A stretch of 64,000 nt of DNA from Flavobacterium noncentrifugens (lineage in GTDB: Bacteria > Bacteroidota > Bacteroidia > Flavobacteriales > Flavobacteriaceae). Below, one piece after another: positions 24,392-32,431 of the stretch. The first letter of the stretch is position 1. The number at the start of each line of letters is the position of its first letter. The stretch lies in assembly GCF_900100375.1 (NCBI RefSeq), contig NZ_FNEZ01000002.1, positions 992,001 through 1,056,000 of the forward strand. The letters are read 5' to 3'. The position numbers were made by a program, and so were the translations under genes. A model generated the notes under the pieces. That model did not search any database. It had not been told where the DNA came from and saw nothing but the letters and a program-made list of their open reading frames with translations.

Positions 24392-24532
24392 TGCTTCAGG
24401 GTCGCCGGATTCGTTCCAACGTTTTGTGATGCATATCCGGGAATTGTTGCCTTTGCTTTTGGGTATCCTGATGGATGCTTTCTTTTTAGCCGGCTCTTTT
24501 TTTGATGCTGTTCGTGTTTTTTTTAGTGTCAT
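24362..24532 (-). CDS. Putative 56-aa basic protein after the GT4 gene
   Basis: A short ORF starts with an ATG at 24532, 10 bp after the glycosyltransferase stop on the same strand, and encodes 56 residues. Its N-terminal half is very Lys-rich (MTLKKTRTASKKEPAKKK), and its end overlaps the 3' end of gpmA by 30 bp in antisense. A composition like histone H1 tails suggests nucleic-acid binding. It could also be chance; only operon position and composition support it. Confidence 0.35.
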   Translation of the reverse strand: MTLKKTRTASKKEPAKKKASIRIPKSKGNNSRICITKRWNESGDPEASQIFYERDL

Positions 24533-24542
24533 TGGTATTGGT

Positions 24543-26915
24543 TTAGCTGGCTAGGGATTGACGATTAGTTTTCTTCTGTATAGGCAATGGCTGGATTTTG
24601 ACTTTTTGCGAAGCATATTTTTCCATGGTCAATCGCGCCATTAGATAGCTCACTGTTGATTCTGCGCCCTGGTTGAGGTTGATGTAATGGTCTTCAACAC
24701 CATCATAACAGCCACCAGTGCAGGGATTGTAAACAATTTGGTTCAGATGGTTGTTTCCTGAAAACCAACTCAAGGCCAACGGCATTTTTTCAGCATATCC
24801 AAGGCCGCTAAAATGATCATTGAACCTGTCCAAAGCCAAAATAGTATACGCAACGTCTATGGGCTGTTCTCCGCCCAGTACATCCTCTTTGGGAGCCGAG
24901 TTGCTTTGCATCCAGCCCTTATTTGAAATGACCTTAATTGCGCCAGGGGTAAAGATTTTTGACAAAAGGAAATCAAAAGACTGTTTGGCAATTTGTTTGT
25001 AAACCAGCTCTCCTGTCGCCAGATAGGCGCAAAGCAATGCTTCTGGCAAAATGCTATTGCCATAAGTCAGGTAACTCTCGAACCATTTCCATTTGGGTGT
25101 CGCCTCATGCCTGTACATCTGTACCAGCCTGTTGGCGAGTAATTTTATCAATGCGATGTTTTCAAAATTCATTGCATTCTTATTGCTGTAATAAATACCC
25201 TTGATCATGAAAGCCATTGCTCTGGAAGAATAGATTTTACTAGCTTGTGCCAATGCTCTTTCCATTGTTGAGGTTGCAGCTATCGTGAGTGCATCGGGTA
25301 GAATTTCGCTGAAGGAAAGCATAAATCCCAGGGCCCAGATGGCGCGTCCGTTGGAATCTTCCAGATTTTCATCATTTTGCGCGGTGAATTGTTTGTGCTG
25401 ATCTACATAATTGAGGAAGCTTCCATTTTTTTGCTGGCAGAATTGGATAAATGCATAATATTTTTGAATCGACTCCAAATCGGACGACTCCCTTTTTAGA
25501 TGATAATGCATGCAAATGGCCACCAATGCCCGTGCATTATCGTCAATGGTATAACCTGTTTTTATGTCGGGTTGATTGATCACGGCAAACTGGATCATTC
25601 CAAATGCAGTGGTCATGTTTTTAAAATGGTGCAGGTTGATTTCGGGAACGCTGTATTGCAGCGACACACTGCCGCTAATGTTTTTCTTAAACAATTGCAT
25701 GTGCGCAATGGCCGAATTTTCCCAGGCTGTCGGTGCCAACTGGTGGATACCGTTAGCAGCGATGTTTTTGCGTAGTTGCGTATTTTTTAAAAGCAGCAGT
25801 ACTTCTTTGGTTAATTGTGCAGAATCCCCAAAGCCGATAATAATTCCGCTCCCATCGTGCAATACTTCGCGGGCATGCGGAATCGGGGTGGAGATGATCG
25901 GACAGCCGCAACTCAGGGCATATGAGAAGGTCCCGCTCACCGCCTGGTTGGGATCATTGGAAGTAAAAAGGTAAATATCTGTAAGTTGTAAATAATCAAG
26001 TAATTCGGCAAGTGGCAGATAGGCATTTACAAATTTCACATGGTTTTGCATTTGCAGGCTGATGACTTTATCCTGCAGAAATTCCCTGTAATTTTCCCCA
26101 TCATTTTTAACCACTGAGGGATGTGTTTTGCCGATGACCAAGAATAGCACATCCTGGTTTTCAGCTGCTATGGCCGGTAACGCTTCCAATGTGGTTTCGA
26201 TTGATTTTCCTGAACTCAGCAATCCGAAAGTAGCAAGGATTGTCCTGCCCATAACGCCATATTTTTCTTTCAGGAGTTTTTTATCGCCGTGTTTAACCAA
26301 ATGCGTTCCGTGTGGGATGACTGTGATTTTTTCCGGATCAATTCGATAATCGTCCATTAGCAGTTGCGCCGAAGATTTTGTCATCACAATAAATCCGCTC
26401 ACGACAGCATCCATCTGCTGCATCTGTTCCCTGATATATTGGTCGGGATTTGGTAAAACCGTATGAAGCGCAATGATAACAGGTTTTTCTGAGGCCGTTA
26501 AGAATTGTATGAGATCTTGCTCATTATTTTTAAACAAGCCAAATTCATGTTGCACCAGAATTAATTGTATCGTATCGCTTTGGTTGCATTTTTTCGAGAG
26601 TGCTGTGTAAGAATCCGGGTTTTCGGTCTTCAGGATATCAGACACGGCCCTGTTATAAAAATGTTCTTCAGTACTATTTTCCAAAGCGGCAATTTTAATA
26701 CGGAAAGCATCTTTAAATTTAGCGGTGAGCGCGGCAATCAAATCCTGCGAATAGCTTGCAATGCCACATTCTCGAGGCGGGTAGGATGTGATAAATAAAA
26801 TTTCAGGCATTGCCGATATTCCATAAGAGGTATTGCCTTCGCTATTTACAGCGTATTTAAGGTGTCGTTTTATCATCACAGGATTGGTATCTTGAAAATT
26901 AATTTTAGTTCTCAT
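24543..26915 (-). CDS. GT4 glycosyltransferase fused to a helical glycosidase-like domain
   Basis: The 790-residue protein has an N-terminal GT4-type half (about 30-410) with PPRECGIASYSQDLIAAL, FLVIGKTHPSV and the donor-site segment SCGCPIISTPIPHAREVL. A C-terminal half (about 430-780) is all-helical, with TGYTIDDNARALVAI and LEDSNGRAIWALG, resembling (alpha/alpha)6 barrels of glycan-processing enzymes. The start overlaps the GH130 gene by 11 bp; the downstream Met at MPEILFITSYPP is an alternative. It is part of the BON4-pfkB-GH130-GT4 operon. A role in making or remodelling a mannose-containing glycan is inferred. Confidence 0.85.
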   Translation of the reverse strand: MRTKINFQDTNPVMIKRHLKYAVNSEGNTSYGISAMPEILFITSYPPRECGIASYSQDLIAALTAKFKDAFRIKIAALENSTEEHFYNRAVSDILKTENPDSYTALSKKCNQSDTIQLILVQHEFGLFKNNEQDLIQFLTASEKPVIIALHTVLPNPDQYIREQMQQMDAVVSGFIVMTKSSAQLLMDDYRIDPEKITVIPHGTHLVKHGDKKLLKEKYGVMGRTILATFGLLSSGKSIETTLEALPAIAAENQDVLFLVIGKTHPSVVKNDGENYREFLQDKVISLQMQNHVKFVNAYLPLAELLDYLQLTDIYLFTSNDPNQAVSGTFSYALSCGCPIISTPIPHAREVLHDGSGIIIGFGDSAQLTKEVLLLLKNTQLRKNIAANGIHQLAPTAWENSAIAHMQLFKKNISGSVSLQYSVPEINLHHFKNMTTAFGMIQFAVINQPDIKTGYTIDDNARALVAICMHYHLKRESSDLESIQKYYAFIQFCQQKNGSFLNYVDQHKQFTAQNDENLEDSNGRAIWALGFMLSFSEILPDALTIAATSTMERALAQASKIYSSRAMAFMIKGIYYSNKNAMNFENIALIKLLANRLVQMYRHEATPKWKWFESYLTYGNSILPEALLCAYLATGELVYKQIAKQSFDFLLSKIFTPGAIKVISNKGWMQSNSAPKEDVLGGEQPIDVAYTILALDRFNDHFSGLGYAEKMPLALSWFSGNNHLNQIVYNPCTGGCYDGVEDHYINLNQGAESTVSYLMARLTMEKYASQKVKIQPLPIQKKTNRQSLAS

Positions 26916-27951
26916 TTTCTTTTGGATTAAGCATTAATTCGTCGATCAGTTCAGTTAGTTGCAGCGAAGCACAAGCGATTCGTTCGTCAGCAGCTCCATA
27001 GTAGATGTATAAAGTTTCATGAAAAATGACGGCTCCGGTAGGGAAACACACATTGTTCACCTCTCCCTGGGTTTCCCAGTCAAGTTTCGGGCTAAACAGC
27101 GGATAAGGCAACCGGGCGATCTCTTTCTGTGGGTCTTCAAGATCTAGCAATGCAGCGCATGCCGAATAGATATATCCGTTTATACTGTCTCTGACACCGT
27201 GATAAATCAGCAGCCAGCCTTGTTTGGTTTCTATTGGTGGACAGCCACCGCCTATATAACTGGACTCATGGGGATATTTTGGCGAAAGCAATACATGTTT
27301 GCTAAAATCCGTAAAATAATTGCAGTAAAATGTTTCGGTAAGTTCATCAAGCGATTCGATAGCTACTACGATCTGGATCTCTGGCCGGATGCGGTGAATG
27401 AAACAAAATTTACCGCCTATTTTTCTTGGGAAGAAAATTACATTCTTATCCCAAACCAGCACCCTTTCGCCATCTTTTTCAAGCGTGACATTGTGCTGGT
27501 TGTAGCGAAAATATTTGACATCGACAGGATTTTTCATGTTGGCCAGCCGATCAAATTCTTTGTAAGTAATTTGCGGAACAATGATTCCTTTTTTTTCAAA
27601 ATGGACCAAGTCTCTTGAAACCGCGAGGCAGCCCAGCGCATTAACTCCGTCAAAAGCGGTATAGGTAAGAAAAAAGATGTTCTCGATCTTGACGATCCTC
27701 GGGTCTTCTAAACCCTGGCTTTCGTAGTCAAATTCGGGAACAAGCAAAGGTACTTCGCTTCGGTAGCTAATGGTTAGAGGATCGCTTAATTTGCAATACC
27801 CAATGGTAGAGTGATTTCCGGAACGTACGGCACGGTAAAACAGATGCACCTCATTACCGACCCTTATCACAGCTGGATTCAACACGCCCTCATTTTCAAA
27901 ATCAAGAACTGTTTTTTCAAATACGATACCTTCCTTTTTTACAGTTACCAT
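26905..27951 (-). CDS. GH130 family mannoside phosphorylase or hydrolase
   Basis: The 348-residue protein fits the five-bladed propeller family GH130, with NEGVLNPAVIR, HLFYRAVRSG, the catalytic-Asp region SQGLEDPRIVK, IGGGCPPIETKQGWLLIYHG and VCFPTGAV. GH130 enzymes split beta-mannosides, many by phosphorolysis giving mannose-1-phosphate. It has no signal peptide, so it is cytoplasmic. It overlaps the GT4 gene and follows pfkB by 36 bp. Phosphorolysis would save ATP under energy limitation, in keeping with the regulon idea; the exact glycan is unknown. Confidence 0.88.
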   Translation of the reverse strand: MVTVKKEGIVFEKTVLDFENEGVLNPAVIRVGNEVHLFYRAVRSGNHSTIGYCKLSDPLTISYRSEVPLLVPEFDYESQGLEDPRIVKIENIFFLTYTAFDGVNALGCLAVSRDLVHFEKKGIIVPQITYKEFDRLANMKNPVDVKYFRYNQHNVTLEKDGERVLVWDKNVIFFPRKIGGKFCFIHRIRPEIQIVVAIESLDELTETFYCNYFTDFSKHVLLSPKYPHESSYIGGGCPPIETKQGWLLIYHGVRDSINGYIYSACAALLDLEDPQKEIARLPYPLFSPKLDWETQGEVNNVCFPTGAVIFHETLYIYYGAADERIACASLQLTELIDELMLNPKENEN

Positions 27952-27987
27952 AATGGCTTAATTTATTTGGTTTAAAAACAGTGGCAA

Positions 27988-28920
27988 CTAAATGCTGTCC
28001 CTGATTGTTTTAAAAAGTGATTCGGCATCTTCTACATGGCATAATTCGGTACCGTAATTCATCGTCGCAGCGGTGCCACAGGAAATACCAAACTGTAGTG
28101 ATGCCTTAAGGCTTTTACCATTTGCCAATGCATGCACAATACCTGCAAGCATACTGTCACCGGCACCAACGGTACTTTTAGTTATGATTTTTGGTGCTTT
28201 TGCCCTAAACACTTGATTCCTTGTGACCAATATTGCGCCCTGTTCCCCAAGAGAAACAACGATAATCTGGCAATGCCCTGTGGTTAGAATTTTCCTGGCT
28301 GCCTGTTCTGCTTCAGAAACGGGCATTTTTTTCGTTCCGGACAAATAGGCCAATTCACTAAGATTGGACTTGAGCATAAATATCTCGTGCGCCATTGCTT
28401 TTTTTAACGCCGGGCCCGAGGTATCGACTATGAATTTTGCCTTCTTTCGTTTGGAAATTTCTGCCAGTTTTCCAAAGATCGAGACAGGAACTCCGGGAGG
28501 AAGGCTGCCGCTAGCAATTATAAAATCAATGCCTTCTATATTTTCAACAGCTTCAAGACAGGCTTTCCATTCTGTTTCTGATAATTCGTTTGCTGGCATC
28601 CCGAATCGGAATTGCTGGCCGGTGGATTCATCACGGATCACAAAATTTTCACGTGTTTCCTGTTGTGACGGTATGATGACTGATGGCACGTTTTCTTTTT
28701 CGAGCAACTGGTTAAAAAATTTTCCGGTGTAGCCGCCTGATGGAAAAACGGCAATTGCATCGGTTCCAAGTTTTTTCAAAACCCTGGCGACATTGATCCC
28801 GCCGCCACCTGGTTCTGACTTAGGAGTGCTGCATTTGAGCTTTTTTTCAGGGATGAGCATCTTTACTGTAGTGCTTTTATCTATGGAAGGACTGAATGTA
28901 ACGGTTACTATTTTTGGCAT
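27988..28920 (-). CDS. PfkB-family hexose-phosphate kinase (Pfk-2/1-phosphofructokinase type)
   Basis: The 310-residue ribokinase-fold protein has GGGGINVARVLKKLG near the N-terminus, GSLPPGVP, and the C-terminal signature TVGAGDSMLAGI with the catalytic base Asp. These fit 6-phosphofructokinase 2 or 1-phosphofructokinase rather than ribokinase. It sits between the BON4 gene (56 bp upstream) and GH130. A pfkB gene also belongs to the mycobacterial DosR dormancy regulon, a useful analogy. The precise substrate is not resolved by sequence. Confidence 0.88.
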   Translation of the reverse strand: MPKIVTVTFSPSIDKSTTVKMLIPEKKLKCSTPKSEPGGGGINVARVLKKLGTDAIAVFPSGGYTGKFFNQLLEKENVPSVIIPSQQETRENFVIRDESTGQQFRFGMPANELSETEWKACLEAVENIEGIDFIIASGSLPPGVPVSIFGKLAEISKRKKAKFIVDTSGPALKKAMAHEIFMLKSNLSELAYLSGTKKMPVSEAEQAARKILTTGHCQIIVVSLGEQGAILVTRNQVFRAKAPKIITKSTVGAGDSMLAGIVHALANGKSLKASLQFGISCGTAATMNYGTELCHVEDAESLFKTIRDSI

Positions 28921-28976
28921 CGGACATTTTATTACTTGATATAAAAAGAGGAGGATTTAACTCCTCCCAATTTTCT

Positions 28977-29648
28977 TTATTCCATAAAGGCATAATCATA
29001 CTCGACGACCAGATCATTGTCAATCGACCATATTCCGGGTGTTTTCCAGGCGAGGCGCCCGGCTTCTTCTTTTTGGTAAAGGGAAGAAACTGTCCCGGTC
29101 AGTCTAACATTAGTACCATCTACTTTTACATTGACGTCTTTAGAATTTAGGGCCCAGCTTCTTGCCAGTGCTTTTTCAACATCTTTCTTCTCAATGGCAT
29201 CGTGTACTTCAGACTTGATCTTGATGTTATTGGTTACGCCTTTTACACCAGCGAGATAATTAACGGCGCTTTTTGCGGCTTCTCTTTGGTAATTCCAAGG
29301 CATTTCGCCTTCAAGGGTGACCCAGCCATTTTCAACTTTCACTTTTACCTTATCATCGGGCACTGACCAACTGTCACTCAGGCCTTTCAAAACCTCGGTA
29401 GCAATATCATTATCAGACTTGTTGAAGCCATTGGAATAGTGTACTTCGATTTTCTCAACAACGGCCTTTACCCCAGCGACATTCTTAGCGGCATCTTCTG
29501 CCTCGGTTTTCTTGAAATAGCCATCAACAGTCCCGCTAAGGGTTACTACACCGTCTTTTACGGAAACGCCAATTTCGGCAGCATGCAGTAAAGGTTCCCA
29601 TTTAATGGCGTTCTGGACATCTTTCTGTAATTCTTCATTCGTTTTCAT
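28977..29648 (-). CDS. Triple BON-domain protein (paralogue 4)
   Basis: Starting at MKTNEELQKDVQNAIKWE (29648), the 223-residue protein carries three BON domains (GVVTLSGTVDGYFKK; VTLEGEMPWNYQRE; VRLTGTVSSLYQKE) and ends DYAFME. It has no signal peptide. It heads the BON4-pfkB-GH130-GT4 operon and is controlled by promoter G. The sequence is close to paralogue 3, suggesting a recent duplication. Confidence 0.9.
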   Translation of the reverse strand: MKTNEELQKDVQNAIKWEPLLHAAEIGVSVKDGVVTLSGTVDGYFKKTEAEDAAKNVAGVKAVVEKIEVHYSNGFNKSDNDIATEVLKGLSDSWSVPDDKVKVKVENGWVTLEGEMPWNYQREAAKSAVNYLAGVKGVTNNIKIKSEVHDAIEKKDVEKALARSWALNSKDVNVKVDGTNVRLTGTVSSLYQKEEAGRLAWKTPGIWSIDNDLVVEYDYAFME

Positions 29649-29720
29649 TGTATGTATATTTAAAAATTTATAATTCGACTCATTAGCATCACCAATGTTT
29701 GCAATGCTTTTTTGCTGTAG

Positions 29721-29786
29721 CATAGCTTAGTGATATGTAAGATCCAGAAAATGACAGATCACATTTCGTTTAATGATCTAAAACAC
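29721..29786 (-). promoter_or_regulatory. Regulon promoter G (BON4-pfkB-GH130-GT4 operon)
   Basis: Operators ATGACAGATCACAT (29751-29764) and ATGATCTAAAACAC (29773-29786) are 22 bp apart, centre to centre. The position expected for the -7 box, 29721-29728, reads AAGCTATG on the minus strand, a weak match. The operator pair is good but the core promoter is less certain than the others. Confidence 0.6.
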
Positions 29787-29903
29787 ATTTTCAGTTGGCA
29801 GCATTTATAAATAAGTCTGGATGTCAAGAAATATTTCAATAGATTTCATCCACAATCCGCTTTTGACCATACAAAAGTTGATCTTAAAGAATAGGGTGGC
29901 CAT

Positions 29904-30302
29904 TTACAGGAACTTTACGTCAAATTTTTTAAAATAATCCCTGACAAATGCATGTTGTTGGTTTTGAGTCAGCTTGTCTGTAGTGAGCAGTTCAATACCT
30001 ATTTTCTCGAATTTATGGTCCTGTCGCAAGAAGTGGATTAGTTCAGTTTTTGCTTCGGTTGGCCCAAATAGCACGACTTGATCAAACTCCAAAACAGAAG
30101 TGGCCAGCTGCTTGAAGTAAGTTTTTTGGCTGTGTTGCTCCTTGTTGTGCATTTCGCTTTCACTGCGCTGCAGGGTTTCGTGTTTGTCCTGAATGTTGAA
30201 GTCAGAACACACGGTTTTTGTCTCTTTGGATGCATCCGAAAATTCGATCAACTCAGCAGTTGAATGGTCCATGTAAATGCCTAATTTTTTAGTAGTCTTC
30301 AT
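29904..30302 (-). CDS. Small soluble protein of unknown function (possible eRF1-like fold)
   Basis: The 132-residue protein starts MKTTKKLGIYMDHSTAELIE and has FDQVVLFGPTEAKTELIHFL, followed by a Gln/Asn-rich KLTQNQQHAFVRDYFKKF. This alternation recalls domains of bacterial release-factor-like (baeRF/eRF1) and host-attachment proteins, which often act at the ribosome, but the similarity is only by eye. It is the last gene of the BON5 operon, 23 bp after the stress-protein gene. A role in ribosome hibernation or rescue would fit dormancy, as a guess. Confidence 0.6.
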   Translation of the reverse strand: MKTTKKLGIYMDHSTAELIEFSDASKETKTVCSDFNIQDKHETLQRSESEMHNKEQHSQKTYFKQLATSVLEFDQVVLFGPTEAKTELIHFLRQDHKFEKIGIELLTTDKLTQNQQHAFVRDYFKKFDVKFL

Positions 30303-30325
30303 TGCTTTCGAATCGTTTAATATTG

Positions 30326-30880
30326 TTAATGCTGTATGAAAGTTGTGCCATTGAGGATAAGATTTTCATCCGTTTCACTATCGTTTTCCTTCGGGATGTG
30401 CAGCTTTAGCGTTTTCCTTGCATTTTCAATATCGGCTTGACTGCCACTGGCATGAAGCATGTATTTTCCCGCTTTGATCTCGGTTTCGAATTTTACAACC
30501 TGATGTTTCGGAATGCCTATGCTTAGCAGCGCAGTTGCAATGACACTACTCGCTCCAAGTAGTGCCGCGCCTTCTAGTGCCCCAACAATTGCCGACACCA
30601 ATGGCCCGGCAACGAGTAATGGCCCAATCCCAGGAATGAAAAAGAATGCCGATCCGATCAGCATGCCCCAGAAGCCGCCCCATAATGCGCCAAGGCTGCC
30701 CCATTTTTTCATGCGGTCGCCCAAGGTATAATATCCGGTTACCGTTTCTTCTGTATGATAGTCGATTCCTACAATGGAAAGCTGCGTCATATCAAATCCG
30801 CTCTTTTCGAGTTTTTTGACCGCCTTTTCAGCCTGGAGGTGCGTTTGGTAAAAGGCAACTAATGATTCGCTATTTTTCAT
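30326..30880 (-). CDS. General stress protein 17M-like protein with glycine-zipper membrane hairpin
   Basis: The 184-residue protein has an N-terminal soluble domain (residues 1-60: AEKAVKKLEKSGFDMTQLSI) like the general-stress-protein 17M/YflT family, and then two long Gly/Ala-rich hydrophobic stretches (about 75-103 and 104-127) that can insert in a membrane. A short basic C-terminal part follows. It lies 12 bp after the BON5 gene and 23 bp before the 132-aa gene. It is a stress-linked membrane protein of unknown mechanism. Confidence 0.75.
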   Translation of the reverse strand: MKNSESLVAFYQTHLQAEKAVKKLEKSGFDMTQLSIVGIDYHTEETVTGYYTLGDRMKKWGSLGALWGGFWGMLIGSAFFFIPGIGPLLVAGPLVSAIVGALEGAALLGASSVIATALLSIGIPKHQVVKFETEIKAGKYMLHASGSQADIENARKTLKLHIPKENDSETDENLILNGTTFIQH

Positions 30881-30892
30881 GGTTTTGGGATG

Positions 30893-31588
30893 CTAATAAT
30901 TGTTGGAAAATTCATCTTTAAGTTCTTTGGAAACTTCGGGATCGACAAGTAAATTGTTGGTCACACCCTGCACTCCGGGTGCCTTCCACGCAATTTTTGC
31001 AGCGAGTTCCTTCTGGAACCACGAGTCAACAGTTCCGTCTAATAGGATATTATTATTGGATACTTCCACAGAAATATTGGATACATCCAGGGCAACGTGG
31101 CTTTTAAGGGCGCGCATGATTACAGTCTTACTGACCTTGATCTCTGATAATGGTGCTATTGCAATATTGTTGCTGACGCCTTTTACGCCCATCAGGTTAC
31201 TGACGGCCTGCCTGGCAGCCTCTTTTTGATATTGCCATTCGAGGGTTCCCGATAATGTGACCCATCCATCTTCCACATTAACCCGAATCGTATCGTTGAG
31301 TGTATTCCAGTTCCATTTGAAAGCATTAAGGATGGCTTCGGCGATTTCGTTGTCGCCGTTTTTGTTCCAATTACTATTTTGAACAAGGATATTTTCAATT
31401 ACTCCTTTCACACCTTCAACCTGTTTGGCCGCGTGTTCTGCCTGGTTTTTTTTACCGTACCTGTCAACGTTACCACTAAGGGTGATGATTCCATTTTTTG
31501 CAGTGACGCCAATTTCTGCGGCGCTCAATAAAGGTTCCCATTTGATGGCATCCTGTACTTGCTTTTGTAGGTCTTCATTACTTTTCAT
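30893..31588 (-). CDS. Triple BON-domain protein (paralogue 5)
   Basis: The 231-residue protein begins MKSNEDLQKQVQDAIKWE and contains three BON domains (GIITLSGNVDRYGKK; VTLSGTLEWQYQKE; ILLDGTVDSWFQKE). Like paralogue 1 it has the WQYQKE/SWFQKE variants, so paralogues 1 and 5 form one subgroup and 3 and 4 another. It lacks a signal peptide and ends in an acidic-polar tail. It heads a three-gene operon under promoter H. Confidence 0.9.
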   Translation of the reverse strand: MKSNEDLQKQVQDAIKWEPLLSAAEIGVTAKNGIITLSGNVDRYGKKNQAEHAAKQVEGVKGVIENILVQNSNWNKNGDNEIAEAILNAFKWNWNTLNDTIRVNVEDGWVTLSGTLEWQYQKEAARQAVSNLMGVKGVSNNIAIAPLSEIKVSKTVIMRALKSHVALDVSNISVEVSNNNILLDGTVDSWFQKELAAKIAWKAPGVQGVTNNLLVDPEVSKELKDEFSNNY

Positions 31589-31620
31589 GGAATATCTTAT
31601 TTGGTGCTGAAATTATTTTA

Positions 31621-31686
31621 CAAAGGTGTATTTTCATTCTTGTCTGTAAAATGACTGCTGTCATTTCTTAAAGTGACCTGTAGCAC
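31621..31686 (-). promoter_or_regulatory. Regulon promoter H (BON5 operon)
   Basis: This is the clearest example. The -7 box CACCTTTG is at 31621-31628. Operator ATGACTGCTGTCAT (31651-31664) is centred 29.5 bp and GTGACCTGTAGCAC (31673-31686) 51.5 bp upstream of the box, 22 bp apart. Confidence 0.85.
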
Positions 31687-31716
31687 TTTCCCTCATTTTA
31701 TTAGGCAATGGATGAA

Positions 31717-32166
31717 TCAAACGGACAGGAAATAAGTTTGCCGGTTTAATTTTCCCGAGGTATATTGATAATCTGCTTTCACAACTTTCTGTAGGACTTT
31801 GCCGAGTTCACTGATATTGTTTGCCTTTTGTATGTAGATATTGCCACCAGCTACAAATGTTTCCTCGTTAGTCATCGTAGCATCGGCGTCATATACGGCA
31901 ATTGACAAATCGCTGTACTTTTTGTGATTGCGTAATAGTTTAATTGCGTCGAGGCATTTGTTGCCCGCTTCACTAAAATCCATAAACAATACCTGATGGT
32001 CTGAGGTGGTGTCTTCCTTTAAATGCTTTAGGCATTGCAAAACATCTTTAAAAACCTTCACCGAGTTTCTTTTGCCAATATTTTCCAACGCCTTTTGAAA
32101 CGTATCGTCGTTTACCCGATGGTCTTCAATGAGTATTGCTTTTAGTTTTAGTGCTGTAGGGATCAT
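31717..32166 (-). CDS. Stand-alone receiver domain protein
   Basis: This 149-residue protein is a single response-regulator receiver domain: acidic pair Glu14-Asp15, phospho-acceptor Asp63 (VLFMDFSEA) and conserved Lys114 (YIQKAN). The usual Thr/Ser after strand 4 is replaced (AVYDADAT), so signalling may differ from the norm. There is no output domain. It lies divergent from the FixL-like kinase gene and has a regulon promoter (I), so it may act as a phosphate sink or feedback element for that kinase. That role is inferred. Confidence 0.82.
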   Translation of the reverse strand: MIPTALKLKAILIEDHRVNDDTFQKALENIGKRNSVKVFKDVLQCLKHLKEDTTSDHQVLFMDFSEAGNKCLDAIKLLRNHKKYSDLSIAVYDADATMTNEETFVAGGNIYIQKANNISELGKVLQKVVKADYQYTSGKLNRQTYFLSV

Positions 32167-32191
32167 TTGTATTTGTTGTTGGTTTGAAGTA

Positions 32192-32257
32192 CAAAGAAGC
32201 CGTATAACTGCCAGTTATGAAATGAGCGTATGTGTACAAAAAAGTGATATGCGTCAC
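32192..32257 (-). promoter_or_regulatory. Regulon promoter I (stand-alone receiver gene)
   Basis: The minus-strand box CTTCTTTG is at 32192-32199. Operator GTGATATGCGTCAC (32244-32257) is centred 51.5 bp upstream; at 29.5 bp (32222-32235) only the half ATGA is kept. The stretch around the operator closely matches promoter A (GTAC, a run of A, GTGATA). Confidence 0.72.
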
Positions 32258-32431
32258 TTGGATGGCTGTCTAAAAAAGTGTTATCGCGTGCTTATTCTTA
32301 GAATAACGTTGCGATATACATAAAATACTGACTATGTGTGAATTATATTATGATTTGTTGTATTGGTAACGGTTGCTGTTTTTTAATTGTCGACCTTTAT
32401 AAAGATCATTACCATTTGATCGGATAGGATC

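Noticed and set aside
32258..32431. Auto-regulation of the FixL-like kinase by the same operators
   Set aside because: No -7 box lies at the required distance on the plus strand. A palindrome TTATTCTTAGAATAA (32292-32306) is present but of another type.
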